This document shows, in pieces, positions 1-7,825 of a stretch of DNA of 64,000 bases. Numbering within the stretch: position 1 is the first letter of the stretch; each line of letters opens with the position of its first letter. Made by a program: the position numbers and the translations under genes. The DNA is taken from positions 2,046,001-2,110,000 of the forward strand of contig NZ_CP060398.1 in NCBI RefSeq assembly GCF_015840915.1. Direction: 5' to 3'. Origin of the DNA: Synechococcus sp. CBW1002. GTDB lineage: Bacteria; Cyanobacteriota; Cyanobacteriia; PCC-6307; Cyanobiaceae. Under the pieces are notes generated by a model. It was given only the letters and a program-made list of their open reading frames with translations. It was not told the origin of the DNA and did not search any database.

Positions 1-324
1 CATTTCATCAATCGTTGGGGCCGCACCAAGGACCGCCTCGGCGATCTCAAGCAGAAGCAGCAGGAGCTGATCAACAAGTCGCAGGAGCTTCTGCCGCCAC
101 CGCCACCCCCCGGCGGCAATGGCAACGGCCACGGACCCGCAGCCGGGACACCCACACCGCCGGGGGACAGTGCGCAGCGACCCATCGACCTGAGCGCCAA
201 CGGCATTCAGCCCCCACACCCGGCCGAGCCCACAGGCCCTCAGCAGCCACAGCTGAACCTGCCCGATCCAAAGAGCCAGCCGCAGATCCAGGATCAAGCC
301 AAAGGAGCCGACGACCATGGGTGA
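1..324 (+). CDS. C-terminal part of a proline-rich protein (5' truncated by window edge)
   Basis: The reading frame is open from base 1 to a TGA at 322-324, giving 107 visible residues. The first 30 are charged and look helical (repeated K/Q/E around residues 14-28). They are followed by a run of six prolines, a Gly/Asn-rich stretch and a long Pro/Gln-rich low-complexity tail. There is no recognisable catalytic domain in the visible part. The stop overlaps the start of the next gene by 8 bases, so the two are probably translated together. A membrane- or complex-associated accessory protein is possible, but the family cannot be named without the upstream part. Confidence 0.6.
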   Translation, partial: HFINRWGRTKDRLGDLKQKQQELINKSQELLPPPPPPGGNGNGHGPAAGTPTPPGDSAQRPIDLSANGIQPPHPAEPTGPQQPQLNLPDPKSQPQIQDQAKGADDHG

Positions 325-811
325 GATCGCCGATACCCTCCGCTCCACCCTGCAGCAGCTGGCCCAGGCCGATGCCCGGCTCTATCGCGGCCTGGCGGAA
401 GAGCTGGGCGACAGCGCCACGGCAGTCGAGGAACCCCGCGCCCTGATCCAGCCCGAGGGCGGCACACCCGCCACGGAGGCCCAACTCCTTGCCCTGAAGA
501 ACGACGCCCTGCAGGAGCTCTGTGCCCAGAGGGGCATCAAGGTGCCCAAGCGCCCCAGGAAAGATCTGATGGTGGGCCTGCTGCTGGCCGATCCCAACGG
601 CCCGCCGCCCCTGTCCCTGCTGCCTCCTCCCAAGACCAAAACCACCGCAGGTGGGAAGGCCGCGGGGAGCAAGGCTGGCGGTGCCGAGCTGCAGGCCCTG
701 GAGCAGCGCCTCGATCGCCTGGAGCAGCTGGTGCTGCTGATCGCCCAGCAGGTGGGCGTGCCCCATGAGGCGATCGAGCGGCTGCTGTCGCCGGCTGCTC
801 CAGAGGCCTGA
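317..811 (+). CDS. SAP-like domain small protein
   Basis: 164 residues. Residues about 55-90 (LLALKNDALQELCAQRGI, then basic KVPKRPRKDLMVGLLL) have the helix-extended-helix pattern of SAP motifs, which bind AT-rich DNA. A short linker rich in Pro, Lys and Gly follows (about 93-115). The C-terminal 45 residues have heptad-like leucines and glutamines typical of a short coiled coil. The ATG overlaps the end of the preceding proline-rich gene by 8 bases. DNA binding is inferred from the motif only. The partner function is unknown, but the position suggests it works with the upstream truncated protein. Confidence 0.65.
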   Translation: MGEIADTLRSTLQQLAQADARLYRGLAEELGDSATAVEEPRALIQPEGGTPATEAQLLALKNDALQELCAQRGIKVPKRPRKDLMVGLLLADPNGPPPLSLLPPPKTKTTAGGKAAGSKAGGAELQALEQRLDRLEQLVLLIAQQVGVPHEAIERLLSPAAPEA

Positions 812-842
812 GAGAGCAGACAACCCGCGACAGGCGCCCTAG

Positions 843-866
843 ATTCGCTATTCGCGAATGCCGAAT
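843..866 (+). promoter_or_regulatory. Two-layer palindrome over the start codon of the winged-helix gene
   Basis: A perfect 10-bp palindrome ATTCGCGAAT (850-859) is flanked at equal spacing by ATTCG (843-847) and its complement CGAAT (862-866), all centred at 854.5. The right outer arm runs into the ATG at 865. A dyad at this place fits an operator for autoregulation by the winged-helix protein encoded immediately downstream. That role is an inference. Confidence 0.5.
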
Positions 867-1425
867 GGCCTCTGCGTCCGTGGCCCGCTCACCGTCCAAT
901 CCCCAGCTCGTCCTGCGTCCGCAGGACCTGGTGGTGCTGCTGCGCCTTGCCCTGGATCCTGGACCCGCGCCCACCTACGCAGCCCTTGGCGCTGAGCTTG
1001 GGATGACGGCCTCAGAAACCCATGCAGCCGTAGAGCGGGCCGTCGCCGCCAGGCTGGCGATCAAGGATGAGGCCGGCAAGCCCGCGGTGGTTCGTGCTGC
1101 CTTGAAAACCTTCGTGCAGCACGGCGCTCGCTACTGCTTTCCCGCCACACAGGGCGGGCTCAGCCGCGGTCTTCCCACCGGCTACGCCGCCTCCCCCCTC
1201 AACGCGCAGATCCGGCCGGGCAACGACCCTCCACCGGTGTGGCCGTGGAAGAAGGGAACAGCCCGCGGCATCGCCTTCCACCCGCTCTATCCCAGTGTTC
1301 CCGAGGCAGCGGAGCGCAACCCGGCCCTGGGGGAGCTGCTGGCCCTGTTCGATGCGGTGCGCGGCGGCAGCGCCCGTGAACAGGCCCTGGCCCTGACGCT
1401 GCTGGACGAGCGGCTGCAGCCATGA
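865..1425 (+). CDS. Winged helix-turn-helix DNA-binding protein (possible operon autoregulator)
   Basis: 186 residues. Residues about 17-65 (LRPQDLVVLLRLAL, TYAALGAELGMTASETHAAVERAV) form a clear helix-turn-helix of the MarR/winged-helix type. The rest is a conserved-looking C-terminal domain with a WPW motif near residue 127 and no catalytic signature. The ATG overlaps a two-layer palindrome. The stop overlaps the next start as ATGA, so the next gene is translationally coupled. With the downstream small protein and MazF-like toxin it makes a three-gene unit, which suggests it regulates that unit. The exact family was not recognised. Confidence 0.7.
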   Translation: MASASVARSPSNPQLVLRPQDLVVLLRLALDPGPAPTYAALGAELGMTASETHAAVERAVAARLAIKDEAGKPAVVRAALKTFVQHGARYCFPATQGGLSRGLPTGYAASPLNAQIRPGNDPPPVWPWKKGTARGIAFHPLYPSVPEAAERNPALGELLALFDAVRGGSAREQALALTLLDERLQP

Positions 1426-1724
1426 ACCCCAACACTGACACCGCGATTAAGGTTGAGGCAACGTCTATGCGGTCGGCGAGAGCCGCTGCCGTCATGACCC
1501 CAGCCGATTCAGCCATTCAGGAGCCGGAAGCTCCCTTCTCCATTCGCCGCCGCCAACGCGGCGGCAGACGAATCGTGGCGGTGAGCAGCTCGGTGAGCGC
1601 GATGGATGCCCTGCGAGCCCGTATCCGTGCCCAGAGCAAAATGGTGGCCGATCACATCGCGGCTGATCCTGAGGCCCAAGCCTTCATTGACGACTGGGCC
1701 ACCCCTGAGCCCATCACCCGCTGA
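1422..1724 (+). CDS. Small protein upstream of MazF-like toxin, candidate antitoxin
   Basis: 100 residues. The ATG at 1422 overlaps the previous stop (ATGA), and the stop lies 8 bases before the GTG of the MazF-like gene. The middle is Arg-rich (FSIRRRQRGGRRIVAVSSS). The C-terminal half (DALRARIRAQSKMVADHIAADPEAQAFIDDW) is an amphipathic helix followed by acidic residues, as in the toxin-wrapping tails of MazE-type antitoxins. There is no classical AbrB-like N-terminal fold. The antitoxin role is inferred from position and size. A shorter start at 1467 is possible. Confidence 0.6.
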   Translation: MNPNTDTAIKVEATSMRSARAAAVMTPADSAIQEPEAPFSIRRRQRGGRRIVAVSSSVSAMDALRARIRAQSKMVADHIAADPEAQAFIDDWATPEPITR

Positions 1725-1732
1725 CGACCAGC

Positions 1733-2113
1733 GTGGAGCTCAAGGCTGGGCAGATCGTCACCGTTGACTGGCGCAAGGATCCAGACCACCCCGCCCAGGA
1801 TCCCCAGCCCCCTGAGCCGAACAAGCTCCGGCCGGCTGTCGTGGTGCAGGACATCGAGCTGTTTGACCCCGCTTACCCCACGGTGCTGGTGGTGCCGATG
1901 ACAGGCGACCCAGCCCTGGCGATCCCCGATCTGACGGTGGTGCTGCAGCCCAGTCCCAGCAACGGCTGCAAGAAGGTGAGCGACCTGCTCCCGCAGAGCC
2001 TGACCTGCGTGGCCAAGACACGCATCACCGCAGCCACCTACTCACAGATCACCCCAGCCGAACTGCAGCAGCTGCGCCAGTTGGTGGTGCTGACCATCGG
2101 CGGCCTGAGCTGA
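1733..2113 (+). CDS. MazF/PemK-like endoribonuclease toxin
   Basis: 126 residues with a GTG start, 8 bases after the candidate antitoxin. The MazF/PemK pattern is clear: GQIVTVDW near the N-terminus, NKLRPAVVVQ (residues 31-40), YPTVLVVPMT, DLTVVLQP, then SLTCVAKTRI and ITPAELQQLRQLVVLTIG. Family members form SH3-like dimers and cleave single-stranded RNA. The Arg of the RPAVV motif and the Ser/Thr of VVPMT, typical active-site positions, are present. Length matches the family. The toxin assignment is firm at family level, but activity and cut site cannot be told from sequence. Confidence 0.85.
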   Translation: MELKAGQIVTVDWRKDPDHPAQDPQPPEPNKLRPAVVVQDIELFDPAYPTVLVVPMTGDPALAIPDLTVVLQPSPSNGCKKVSDLLPQSLTCVAKTRITAATYSQITPAELQQLRQLVVLTIGGLS

Positions 2114-2127
2114 CGCATTCTGAGCCG

Positions 2128-2325
2128 ATGACGAAGAACCGCGACACGCTGGAGAAACTGGGCCGCTTCCTGCTGCGCGGTCTGCGCATCGGCGCCAGCA
2201 CGGTGTCGATCGTGGAGCTGCTCCGCAACGACTGGACCGGCGGCATCAGTGCCGGCGTGGCCTGGTTGGTATTCCTGCAGGTGGAGCGGCGGTTGCCGCC
2301 CCTCAGCTCAGATCCCCAGGACTGA
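2128..2325 (+). CDS. Small hypothetical protein, possibly membrane-associated
   Basis: 65 residues starting 15 bases after the MazF-like gene. A basic N-terminal helix (TLEKLGRFLLRGLRIG) is followed by a moderately hydrophobic stretch (ISAGVAWLVFLQVERR). The 3' end overlaps the convergent PPC-domain gene by 23 bases. The codon pattern resembles the neighbours, but there is no recognisable family, so it may be a spurious frame. Confidence 0.4.
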   Translation: MTKNRDTLEKLGRFLLRGLRIGASTVSIVELLRNDWTGGISAGVAWLVFLQVERRLPPLSSDPQD

Positions 2326-2707
2326 TCCGCAGCTCGGCGTGGCCGGTGGCTGGATCCAGCTCTCGCCGGAAGCGCCACTCCGGCAGCAGGCCGACCACCA
2401 GCTCGGCGGTGGTGCGCACCAGCGAGCCGGCGCAGAGGTGCCCGCCGATCACGGTACCGCTGCTGTCGGCGATGGCGATGTGCAGGTGGGCGCCATCGGG
2501 CGAAAGGGTGCCCGAGAGGCTGACGATCTCCAGCTCGCCGTGGATCGCCGTGGCCTCGGCCGCTCCTGCCAGGCGCAGCTGGGCCAGCGACAGGCTGCCG
2601 ACGGCACTGATCACGCAGCCGGCCAGTTCCTGCTGCGCTCCCATCCAGGCCTCCAGAGCCAGGCGCAGGTCATCGCCGGGCTGCAGGCGCAACGGCACCA
2701 CCTTCAT
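2303..2707 (-). CDS. PPC/DUF296 domain protein
   Basis: 134 residues. It has the PPC (plants and prokaryotes conserved, DUF296) pattern: an early LxPGDDL, the central strand GCVISAVGSLSLAQLRL, EIVSLSGTLSPDGAHLHIAIAD and the signature GGHLCAGSLVRTTAELVVG. Bacterial PPC proteins are small trimeric, often metal-containing, proteins of unknown role; in plants the fold is joined to AT-hooks. The ATG at 2707 overlaps the end of the GNAT gene by 4 bases, indicating a two-gene operon. The larger open frame upstream is an artefact of the GNAT gene. Confidence 0.85.
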   Translation of the reverse strand: MKVVPLRLQPGDDLRLALEAWMGAQQELAGCVISAVGSLSLAQLRLAGAAEATAIHGELEIVSLSGTLSPDGAHLHIAIADSSGTVIGGHLCAGSLVRTTAELVVGLLPEWRFRRELDPATGHAELRISPGDLS

Positions 2708-3264
2708 GCTCCAGGCCCCTCCACCAGCGCCTGCACCATCACCAGGGCATCGACATAGCCCCGTTGCCGGTGGCGAAACGCCCCAGGCAGAGTGCCGACG
2801 ACCTGAAAGCCGTTGCGCTGCCAGCAGCGGATGCCGGCCGTGTTGGTGCTCACCACCAGGTTGAACTGCATCAGCCGAAACCCCAGTCGCCGCGCCGCCT
2901 GCAGGGAGTGCTGGCAGAGCCTGCTGCCGATTCCCTGGCGCCTGCAGTGGTCGGCCACTACGTAGCCCGCATTGGCGACGTGGGCGCCGAGGGCGAGGGA
3001 GTTGGGCTTCAGGTAGTAGGTGCCCACCAGCGCACCCGCGGCATCCACGGCCACCATCACCGCCTGGCTCTGCTCCACCCACGCCACTTGAGCTTCCGCC
3101 TCGGTGATGGCCGGGTCGTGAGGGAAGGTTTCACCGGCGCGGAACACCGGCTCCAGCAGCGCCCACACCGCCGGCCAGTCGGCGGCTTCATAGGGGCGGA
3201 TCTGCAGGGGGGTGGTGTGCGTGGCCAGGGACAAGCAGCGGCCGGAGTCGATTGTCTCGTTCAA
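2704..3264 (-). CDS. GNAT family N-acetyltransferase
   Basis: 186 residues. After a short N-terminal tail the GNAT fold runs from residue about 22 (IRPYEAADWPAVWALL) to 178. The acetyl-CoA pyrophosphate loop is visible as CRRQGIGSRL (Q/RxxGxG/A), preceded by the strand VANAGYVVAD. The C-terminal AGIRCWQRNGFQVVGTLPGAF is the usual GNAT ending (YxKxGF type). Substrate is unknown; the closest general pattern is the phosphinothricin/L-amino-acid acetyltransferase-like branch. It overlaps the downstream PPC gene by 4 bases. Confidence 0.88.
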   Translation of the reverse strand: MNETIDSGRCLSLATHTTPLQIRPYEAADWPAVWALLEPVFRAGETFPHDPAITEAEAQVAWVEQSQAVMVAVDAAGALVGTYYLKPNSLALGAHVANAGYVVADHCRRQGIGSRLCQHSLQAARRLGFRLMQFNLVVSTNTAGIRCWQRNGFQVVGTLPGAFRHRQRGYVDALVMVQALVEGPGA

Positions 3265-3314
3265 CGGCCCTCAGGGGCCATACACCGCAGGCCCCCTGTG
3301 CTGGAAACCGTCGC

Positions 3315-3680
3315 TCAATCCTCTTCTGCAGCGCCAAGGGGGATGAGTTTGATCTGCTTGCGGCCCAGCTTGATCTCGAACTCATCGCCGGGTTCCAAGC
3401 CCAGCTGAGCGGTGTAGGCCTTGCCGACCAGCAGATTGCCGTTGAACTGAACCTTGGCCACATAACTCAGGCTGCGGCCTGCCTTACCACGTCCGCCACC
3501 CGCTCCGGTGCCCAGGCTCATGCCCTTGGCCTCCAGCAGCGCCTCATAGAAGGCCGTGAAGTTCAGGCGCTCCGTGCCGTCCTTCTTGGTGCTCACATAG
3601 CCGCAACCCCGTACCAGATCAGACTTGGAGGCATCGCCCAGCTCCTTGACTTTCGCCAGAAGATCAGAACCGGTCAGCAT
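3315..3680 (-). CDS. Cyanobacterial AbrB-family transcriptional regulator (cyAbrB)
   Basis: 121 residues. The N-terminal half (residues 1-60, LTGSDLLAKVKELGDASKSDLVRG, then FYEALLEAKG) is the cyanobacteria-specific part. The AbrB-like DNA-binding fold is C-terminal (VQFNGNLLVGKAYTAQLGLEPGDEFEIKLG), with a flexible Gly-rich linker between. This inverted arrangement is diagnostic of cyAbrB proteins, nucleoid-associated regulators of carbon and nitrogen metabolism genes. It sits downstream of recD2 in the same direction, 54 bases after its stop. The two cyAbrB paralogue types were not distinguished. Confidence 0.9.
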   Translation of the reverse strand: MLTGSDLLAKVKELGDASKSDLVRGCGYVSTKKDGTERLNFTAFYEALLEAKGMSLGTGAGGGRGKAGRSLSYVAKVQFNGNLLVGKAYTAQLGLEPGDEFEIKLGRKQIKLIPLGAAEED

Positions 3681-3734
3681 GATGCGGGAGTTGGGTGGAT
3701 CGACAGCCTCTTTTTGCCAGGCCTGCAGGCGTTG

Positions 3735-6071
3735 TCAACTGCCGTGGTTGTGACCCATGTCCGCTGAAAGCCGCTCCGGAGTGAGCCACTCCGCCAGCTT
3801 GGTGTAGCGCTTCCGCCCCAGGTGGTTCTTCACGGCCATGGCCAGGGCCTTCTTCTGGCCCACCAGCACCACCAGCTGCTTGCCGCGGGTGAGCCCCGTG
3901 TACACAAGGTTCCGCTGCAGCATCGCGTAGTGCTGGGTGAGCAGCGGAATCACCACCGCTGGGTACTCGCTGCCTTGGCTCTTGTGGATCGTGCAGGCGT
4001 AGGCCGGCACCAGGGTGTCGAGCTCTCCCCAGCCATAGATCACGGCCCGGCTGCCGGCGGCGCCGGCCTCGCTGGTTGGGAACAGCACGCACAATTCGCT
4101 GTTGTCTGAGTCGATCGCATCGATGGTGCCCACATCGCCGTTGAACACCTCCTTCTCGTAGTCGTTGGCGATCTGCATCACCTTGTCGCCCGGCGCGAAC
4201 CGCCAGCCAAAGCGCTCCACGTGCTCGGGCGGATCTGGGTTGAGCAGCTTCTGCAGCTCGATGTTCAGCGAGCGCGAGCCGCAGCCGCCGCGCGCCATCG
4301 GGCAGAGCACCTGCACCTGGGCGATCGGATCGAGGCCAAAGCGAGCCGGGATGCGCTCGCCCACCACTTTCAAGATCAGGGCCACCGCCTGCTCAGGCGT
4401 CTCGGCCGGCAGGAAGTAGAAGTCGCTGCTTACGCCCTCGGCCGGGGCCCGCAGATCGGGGATGGTGCCGCCGTTGATGGCGTGGGCAGTGGTGATGATC
4501 CGGCTGGATGCCGCCTGGCGAAACACCTCGGTGAGCCGCGTCACCGGCAGCGCACCGCTGTTGATCGCATCGGCCAGCACCTGCCCTGGACCCACCGACG
4601 GCAGCTGGTCCACATCGCCCACCAGCAGCAGCGCCGCCTCCGGCGGGATCGCCGCCAGCAGCGAGGCCATCAGCGGTACATCCACCATCGATGTCTCGTC
4701 CACCACCAGCAGGTCGCACTCCAGCGGCAACTCGGCGCCACGCCGGAAGCCGTAGCTGGCCGGATCGAACTCCAGCAACCGATGGATCGTTTTCGCCTCC
4801 AGGCCGGTGGCCTCAGCCATGCGTTTGGCGGCGCGGCCGGTGGGGGCGCAGAGCTGGATGCGCAGCTTCTTGGCCGCCAGGATCTGCAGGATGGCGTTGA
4901 TCAGGGTGGTCTTGCCCACCCCTGGCCCGCCGGTAATCACCAACACCTTGCTGGCCAGGGCCTGCTCCACCGCTTCCTGCTGGCTGGCGGCCAGCTGCAG
5001 GCCAAGCCGCTGCTCCACCCAGCCGATTGCCTTGGCCGAGTCGATCACGCCCCAGGGCGGAGCCCCCTGCGCCAGCTCCTGAAGCGATTCGGCGATCTGG
5101 CGCTCGGCCTTGTGCAGGTGGGCCAGGAAGATCGCCGGCTCGTCCGCCAGGCTGTCCGCCACCACGGCACCTTTTGCGAGCTCGAGATCCAGGGCTGATT
5201 GGATCTGTTCCGGCTCCAGCGGCTCGCGATTGCTGGAGCCGGTTTCATCGGGGCGGTCCACCGCCAGCAGCTCACCCGCCAGCTTGAGCAGCTCGGCGGT
5301 GGGCAGGCCGCAGTGGCCATCACCGCTGGCCTCCAGCAGGGCGTAGTTGATCCCCGCCCGCAGCCGGATCGTGGCGGTGGGTTCGATGCCGAGGCGGGCG
5401 GCGATGGCATCGGCGGTGCGAAAGCCGATGCCGCGGATGTCGCGCGCCAGGCGATAGGGGTTCTCCGCCATCACCTGCACGGCGTCGTTCCCGTACGTCT
5501 TGAAGATCCGCACCGCCCGGGCGGTGCCGACGCCATGGCTGTGCAGGAAGACCATGATTTCGCGCACCACCTTCTGATCAGCCCAGGCCTGAGCAATCCG
5601 GCCGGCGCGCACCTTGCCGATGCCCGGCACCTCCCGCAGCCGCTCGGGGGCCTGTTCGATCACCTCGAACACCTCCGCCCCGAAGACCGCCACGAGCTTG
5701 CTGGCGTAGATCGGGCCGATGCCGCGGATCATCCCGGAGCCCAGGTACTTCTCGATCCCCTCGGCGGTGGTGGGCGGTGAGGAGCGCAGGAAGGCGGCCT
5801 TGAACTGCTGGCCGTGCTCCCGGTCATTCACCCAGGTGCCACTCACCGTGACCCACTCGCCAGCACTGATCTCGGCGGCATGGCCCACCACCGTCACCAG
5901 CTCGCGGTGACCGCGCGCCTTGATGCGCAGCACGCAGAAGCCGTTGCTGGGGTTGTGGAAGGTGACACGCTCGATCGAGCCGGCCAGCACCTCGGTGGGC
6001 TCGGCTGCGGTGTCCGCCATCCCGCGGGACCGGCCAGCGACCGGCTTGTTCATGCCTCCCCGCGGTGCCAT
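3735..6071 (-). CDS. recD2: RecD2-type SF1B DNA helicase (ExoV alpha-subunit-like)
   Basis: 778 residues if started at the most upstream ATG; ATGs at 6053 and 6020 are alternatives, and the conserved domain starts near residue 29. In order: an OB-like N-terminal domain (LAGSIERVTFHNPSNGFCVL), helix-hairpin-helix segments (GIGPIYASKLV, VPGIGKVRAGRI), Walker A ITGGPGVGKTTL near residue 380, Walker B VVDETSMVD near 453, and C-terminal helicase motifs CTIHKSQGSEYP (about 693) and YTGLTRGKQ. RecD2 proteins unwind DNA 5'-3' without RecBC and act in repair and replication-fork maintenance. Length is typical. Confidence 0.93.
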   Translation of the reverse strand: MAPRGGMNKPVAGRSRGMADTAAEPTEVLAGSIERVTFHNPSNGFCVLRIKARGHRELVTVVGHAAEISAGEWVTVSGTWVNDREHGQQFKAAFLRSSPPTTAEGIEKYLGSGMIRGIGPIYASKLVAVFGAEVFEVIEQAPERLREVPGIGKVRAGRIAQAWADQKVVREIMVFLHSHGVGTARAVRIFKTYGNDAVQVMAENPYRLARDIRGIGFRTADAIAARLGIEPTATIRLRAGINYALLEASGDGHCGLPTAELLKLAGELLAVDRPDETGSSNREPLEPEQIQSALDLELAKGAVVADSLADEPAIFLAHLHKAERQIAESLQELAQGAPPWGVIDSAKAIGWVEQRLGLQLAASQQEAVEQALASKVLVITGGPGVGKTTLINAILQILAAKKLRIQLCAPTGRAAKRMAEATGLEAKTIHRLLEFDPASYGFRRGAELPLECDLLVVDETSMVDVPLMASLLAAIPPEAALLLVGDVDQLPSVGPGQVLADAINSGALPVTRLTEVFRQAASSRIITTAHAINGGTIPDLRAPAEGVSSDFYFLPAETPEQAVALILKVVGERIPARFGLDPIAQVQVLCPMARGGCGSRSLNIELQKLLNPDPPEHVERFGWRFAPGDKVMQIANDYEKEVFNGDVGTIDAIDSDNSELCVLFPTSEAGAAGSRAVIYGWGELDTLVPAYACTIHKSQGSEYPAVVIPLLTQHYAMLQRNLVYTGLTRGKQLVVLVGQKKALAMAVKNHLGRKRYTKLAEWLTPERLSADMGHNHGS

Positions 6072-6145
6072 CGGGCCATGCTTACAGCCTCTTGCAACGT
6101 CCTCCTCGGCTGCTGACGTACTCCCGGCAACATGGGTGGAAGTCC

Positions 6146-6649
6146 ATGGCCGATGCGACCGGCATCGGCAGGGCCAGCACCGATGAGCGAAATCTGATGC
6201 TCGACGACGAATCGGAGTACGACAAACGTTGTCAACAGATCCGCCAGGAGAATGCAGCCCTTCTTGGCGAATTCAGTCATTGGCTCAAGAAGGCTGGCCT
6301 TGGCGCGGCAACGATCAGAAGCCATTGCACCAATCTGGACTTCTATTTGAATCACTTCCTGCTCTACGCAGATCTATTGACGCCTGCCGATGGAGTCAGC
6401 TGTGTTGGCGAGTTTCTTGGCGACTGGTTTATTCACAAGGCCATGTGGTCCAACAAAACCACGGTCAAGGCTAATGCCACCAGCCTGAAGAAGTTCTATG
6501 GCTTCATGGCCGAGCGAGGGCTGATCAAGCCTGAAGAGTTCACCTCGCTGAAACAGCAGATCAAGGATGAGCTGCCGGACTGGCTGGACGCTGTCAAGAG
6601 ATACAACAACCCGGATGCTGACCTCCTTGAGGATGGCTGGCCCATCTGA
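6146..6649 (+). CDS. Stand-alone tyrosine-recombinase core-binding (SAM-like) domain protein
   Basis: About 167 residues from the ATG at 6146, which has GGTGGA a few bases upstream; an ATG at 6197 is closer to the conserved start. The protein matches the N-terminal DNA-clamping domain of phage integrases (LLGEFSHWLKKAGLGAATIRSHCTNLDFYLNHFL, then FLGDWFIHKAMWSNKTTVKANATSLKKFYGFM). It ends without the catalytic domain, so no R-H-R-Y residues are present. Small proteins of this kind are widespread and often annotated simply as recombinase. It could bind DNA or modulate a recombinase; catalysis is excluded. Confidence 0.8.
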   Translation: MADATGIGRASTDERNLMLDDESEYDKRCQQIRQENAALLGEFSHWLKKAGLGAATIRSHCTNLDFYLNHFLLYADLLTPADGVSCVGEFLGDWFIHKAMWSNKTTVKANATSLKKFYGFMAERGLIKPEEFTSLKQQIKDELPDWLDAVKRYNNPDADLLEDGWPI

Positions 6650-6717
6650 AATGGAGGTCGCGCCGCAGCCGCAGATGTTGCCTGGCTGCGGCTGCGGGCT
6701 TGTCACAGCTGGTGAGG

Positions 6718-7740
6718 TCAGCCGGCCTGGTGACAAGCCTGGTGCTGGTCTGCCAAGCGCACCTCCCGGTGCGACACCAAAAACGCTTCGATCCAGTCGT
6801 GGTGTCGCCTCTGGTTGATCCGATCGGCGATGGTCACCGCCTCCTCGGGAATCTGGAATCGCTTGCGGAAGGCCCGGGTGAGGCTCTCCAGCTGGGGCCT
6901 GGGGAGAGCCCGCAGGCTGGTGTGGAGGTGCTGGATCGTGTCGGCATCGAGGGCCTGCTGGCCGGGATCAGCCGGGGCTGATGGCTGTTGTGTGGGGGCC
7001 GCGGCCTGGGTGCGGCCTTGGGCCGGGGATGTTCCGGCGGCAGTAGGAGCGCCAGCTGCCGGCCGGCTCACGGGAGGCCGCTGCCCGCCTGGCCGCTGAG
7101 CTCCATCACCCTGGCCTCCTGCGCTGCTGACCTGCCTCTGCGCCTTGTCGTACAAAGCGAGGCCAAACGGGTTGCCGAAGGTCATGAGCGCCCGCTTCAT
7201 CGCGTCGGTCTCGGCCTCCTTGAGGGCGGATTCATGGGCCTGGCCCAGATCCACGTCAATGCCGTGGCCAGCGCCGCTCCCCTCGCGGACCAGAGGCACC
7301 AGGCCTCCGGCGGTGACGGTGACGCGCACGCGGGCGGTGAAGGTGACACCCCAGCCAGGCTTCTGGTCCCGGCCAATCAACCGTTCGGCCTGGGCGACAC
7401 AGCGGAGGGCGATCGTCTGCCGCTGCCAGCCATCAAAGCCAAAGATGCGGTTCGCTTCCGCGATCACCTGCCAACCCTCCAGATAGCTCACACGGCTGCG
7501 GCCCTGCTCCCGCTGGCGGACGTTGGCTCGATCGAGGGGAGCGGAGAGTGCAGCGAGCTGTTCTGGGGAGAAGCCGGAGGGATGAGCTTGGGGAGCGGAG
7601 TCAGCTTCTGGTAGGGCCTCCTCGGCGCGGTCAGCAGAGCGGATCAGCTCCAGGGCCGATGGAGGCCTCTGGTTGGGTCGAGGAGGAGCAGGGCGGCTGG
7701 TGGTGCGGGCACCGTTGGCGGATGGAACGGCGACGGTCAT
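6718..7740 (-). CDS. Rad52/Rad22-family single-strand annealing protein
   Basis: 340 residues. Residues about 60-205 carry the Rad52/22 pattern: LSAPLDRANVRQREQG, SYLEGWQVIAEANRIFGFDGW, REGSGAGHG, then HESALKEAETDAMKRALMTFGNPFGLALYDK. This domain forms rings that anneal complementary single strands, and many phages encode it. The C-terminal third (about 210-285) is a Pro/Gln/Ala-rich linker followed by a short ordered tail, a position often used for SSB or partner binding. It is last of a leftward set SLOG - Gp157 - Rad52 and lies 82 bases after the Gp157 gene. Confidence 0.9.
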   Translation of the reverse strand: MTVAVPSANGARTTSRPAPPRPNQRPPSALELIRSADRAEEALPEADSAPQAHPSGFSPEQLAALSAPLDRANVRQREQGRSRVSYLEGWQVIAEANRIFGFDGWQRQTIALRCVAQAERLIGRDQKPGWGVTFTARVRVTVTAGGLVPLVREGSGAGHGIDVDLGQAHESALKEAETDAMKRALMTFGNPFGLALYDKAQRQVSSAGGQGDGAQRPGGQRPPVSRPAAGAPTAAGTSPAQGRTQAAAPTQQPSAPADPGQQALDADTIQHLHTSLRALPRPQLESLTRAFRKRFQIPEEAVTIADRINQRRHHDWIEAFLVSHREVRLADQHQACHQAG

Positions 7741-7804
7741 GGCGTTGGAAGCAATGGTGTGAGGAGGGGAGAGGGCCCCGGCTGCTCAGCCAGGACCCCA
7801 CCTG

Positions 7805-7825
7805 TGAGGGGGCTTTGCCCCCTCA
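7805..7825 (-). other. Intergenic hairpin between Gp157-like and Rad52-family genes
   Basis: TGAGGGGGC, loop TTT, GCCCCCTCA: a perfect 9-bp stem whose last three bases are the stop codon of the Gp157-like gene. No U-run follows on the leftward strand, so it may be an RNA stability or attenuation element rather than a full terminator. Confidence 0.4.

Noticed and set aside
2303-3082. 259-residue version of the PPC-domain protein
   Set aside because: The N-terminal half is the GNAT gene read in another frame; the ATG at 2707 with a 4-base overlap is the sensible start.
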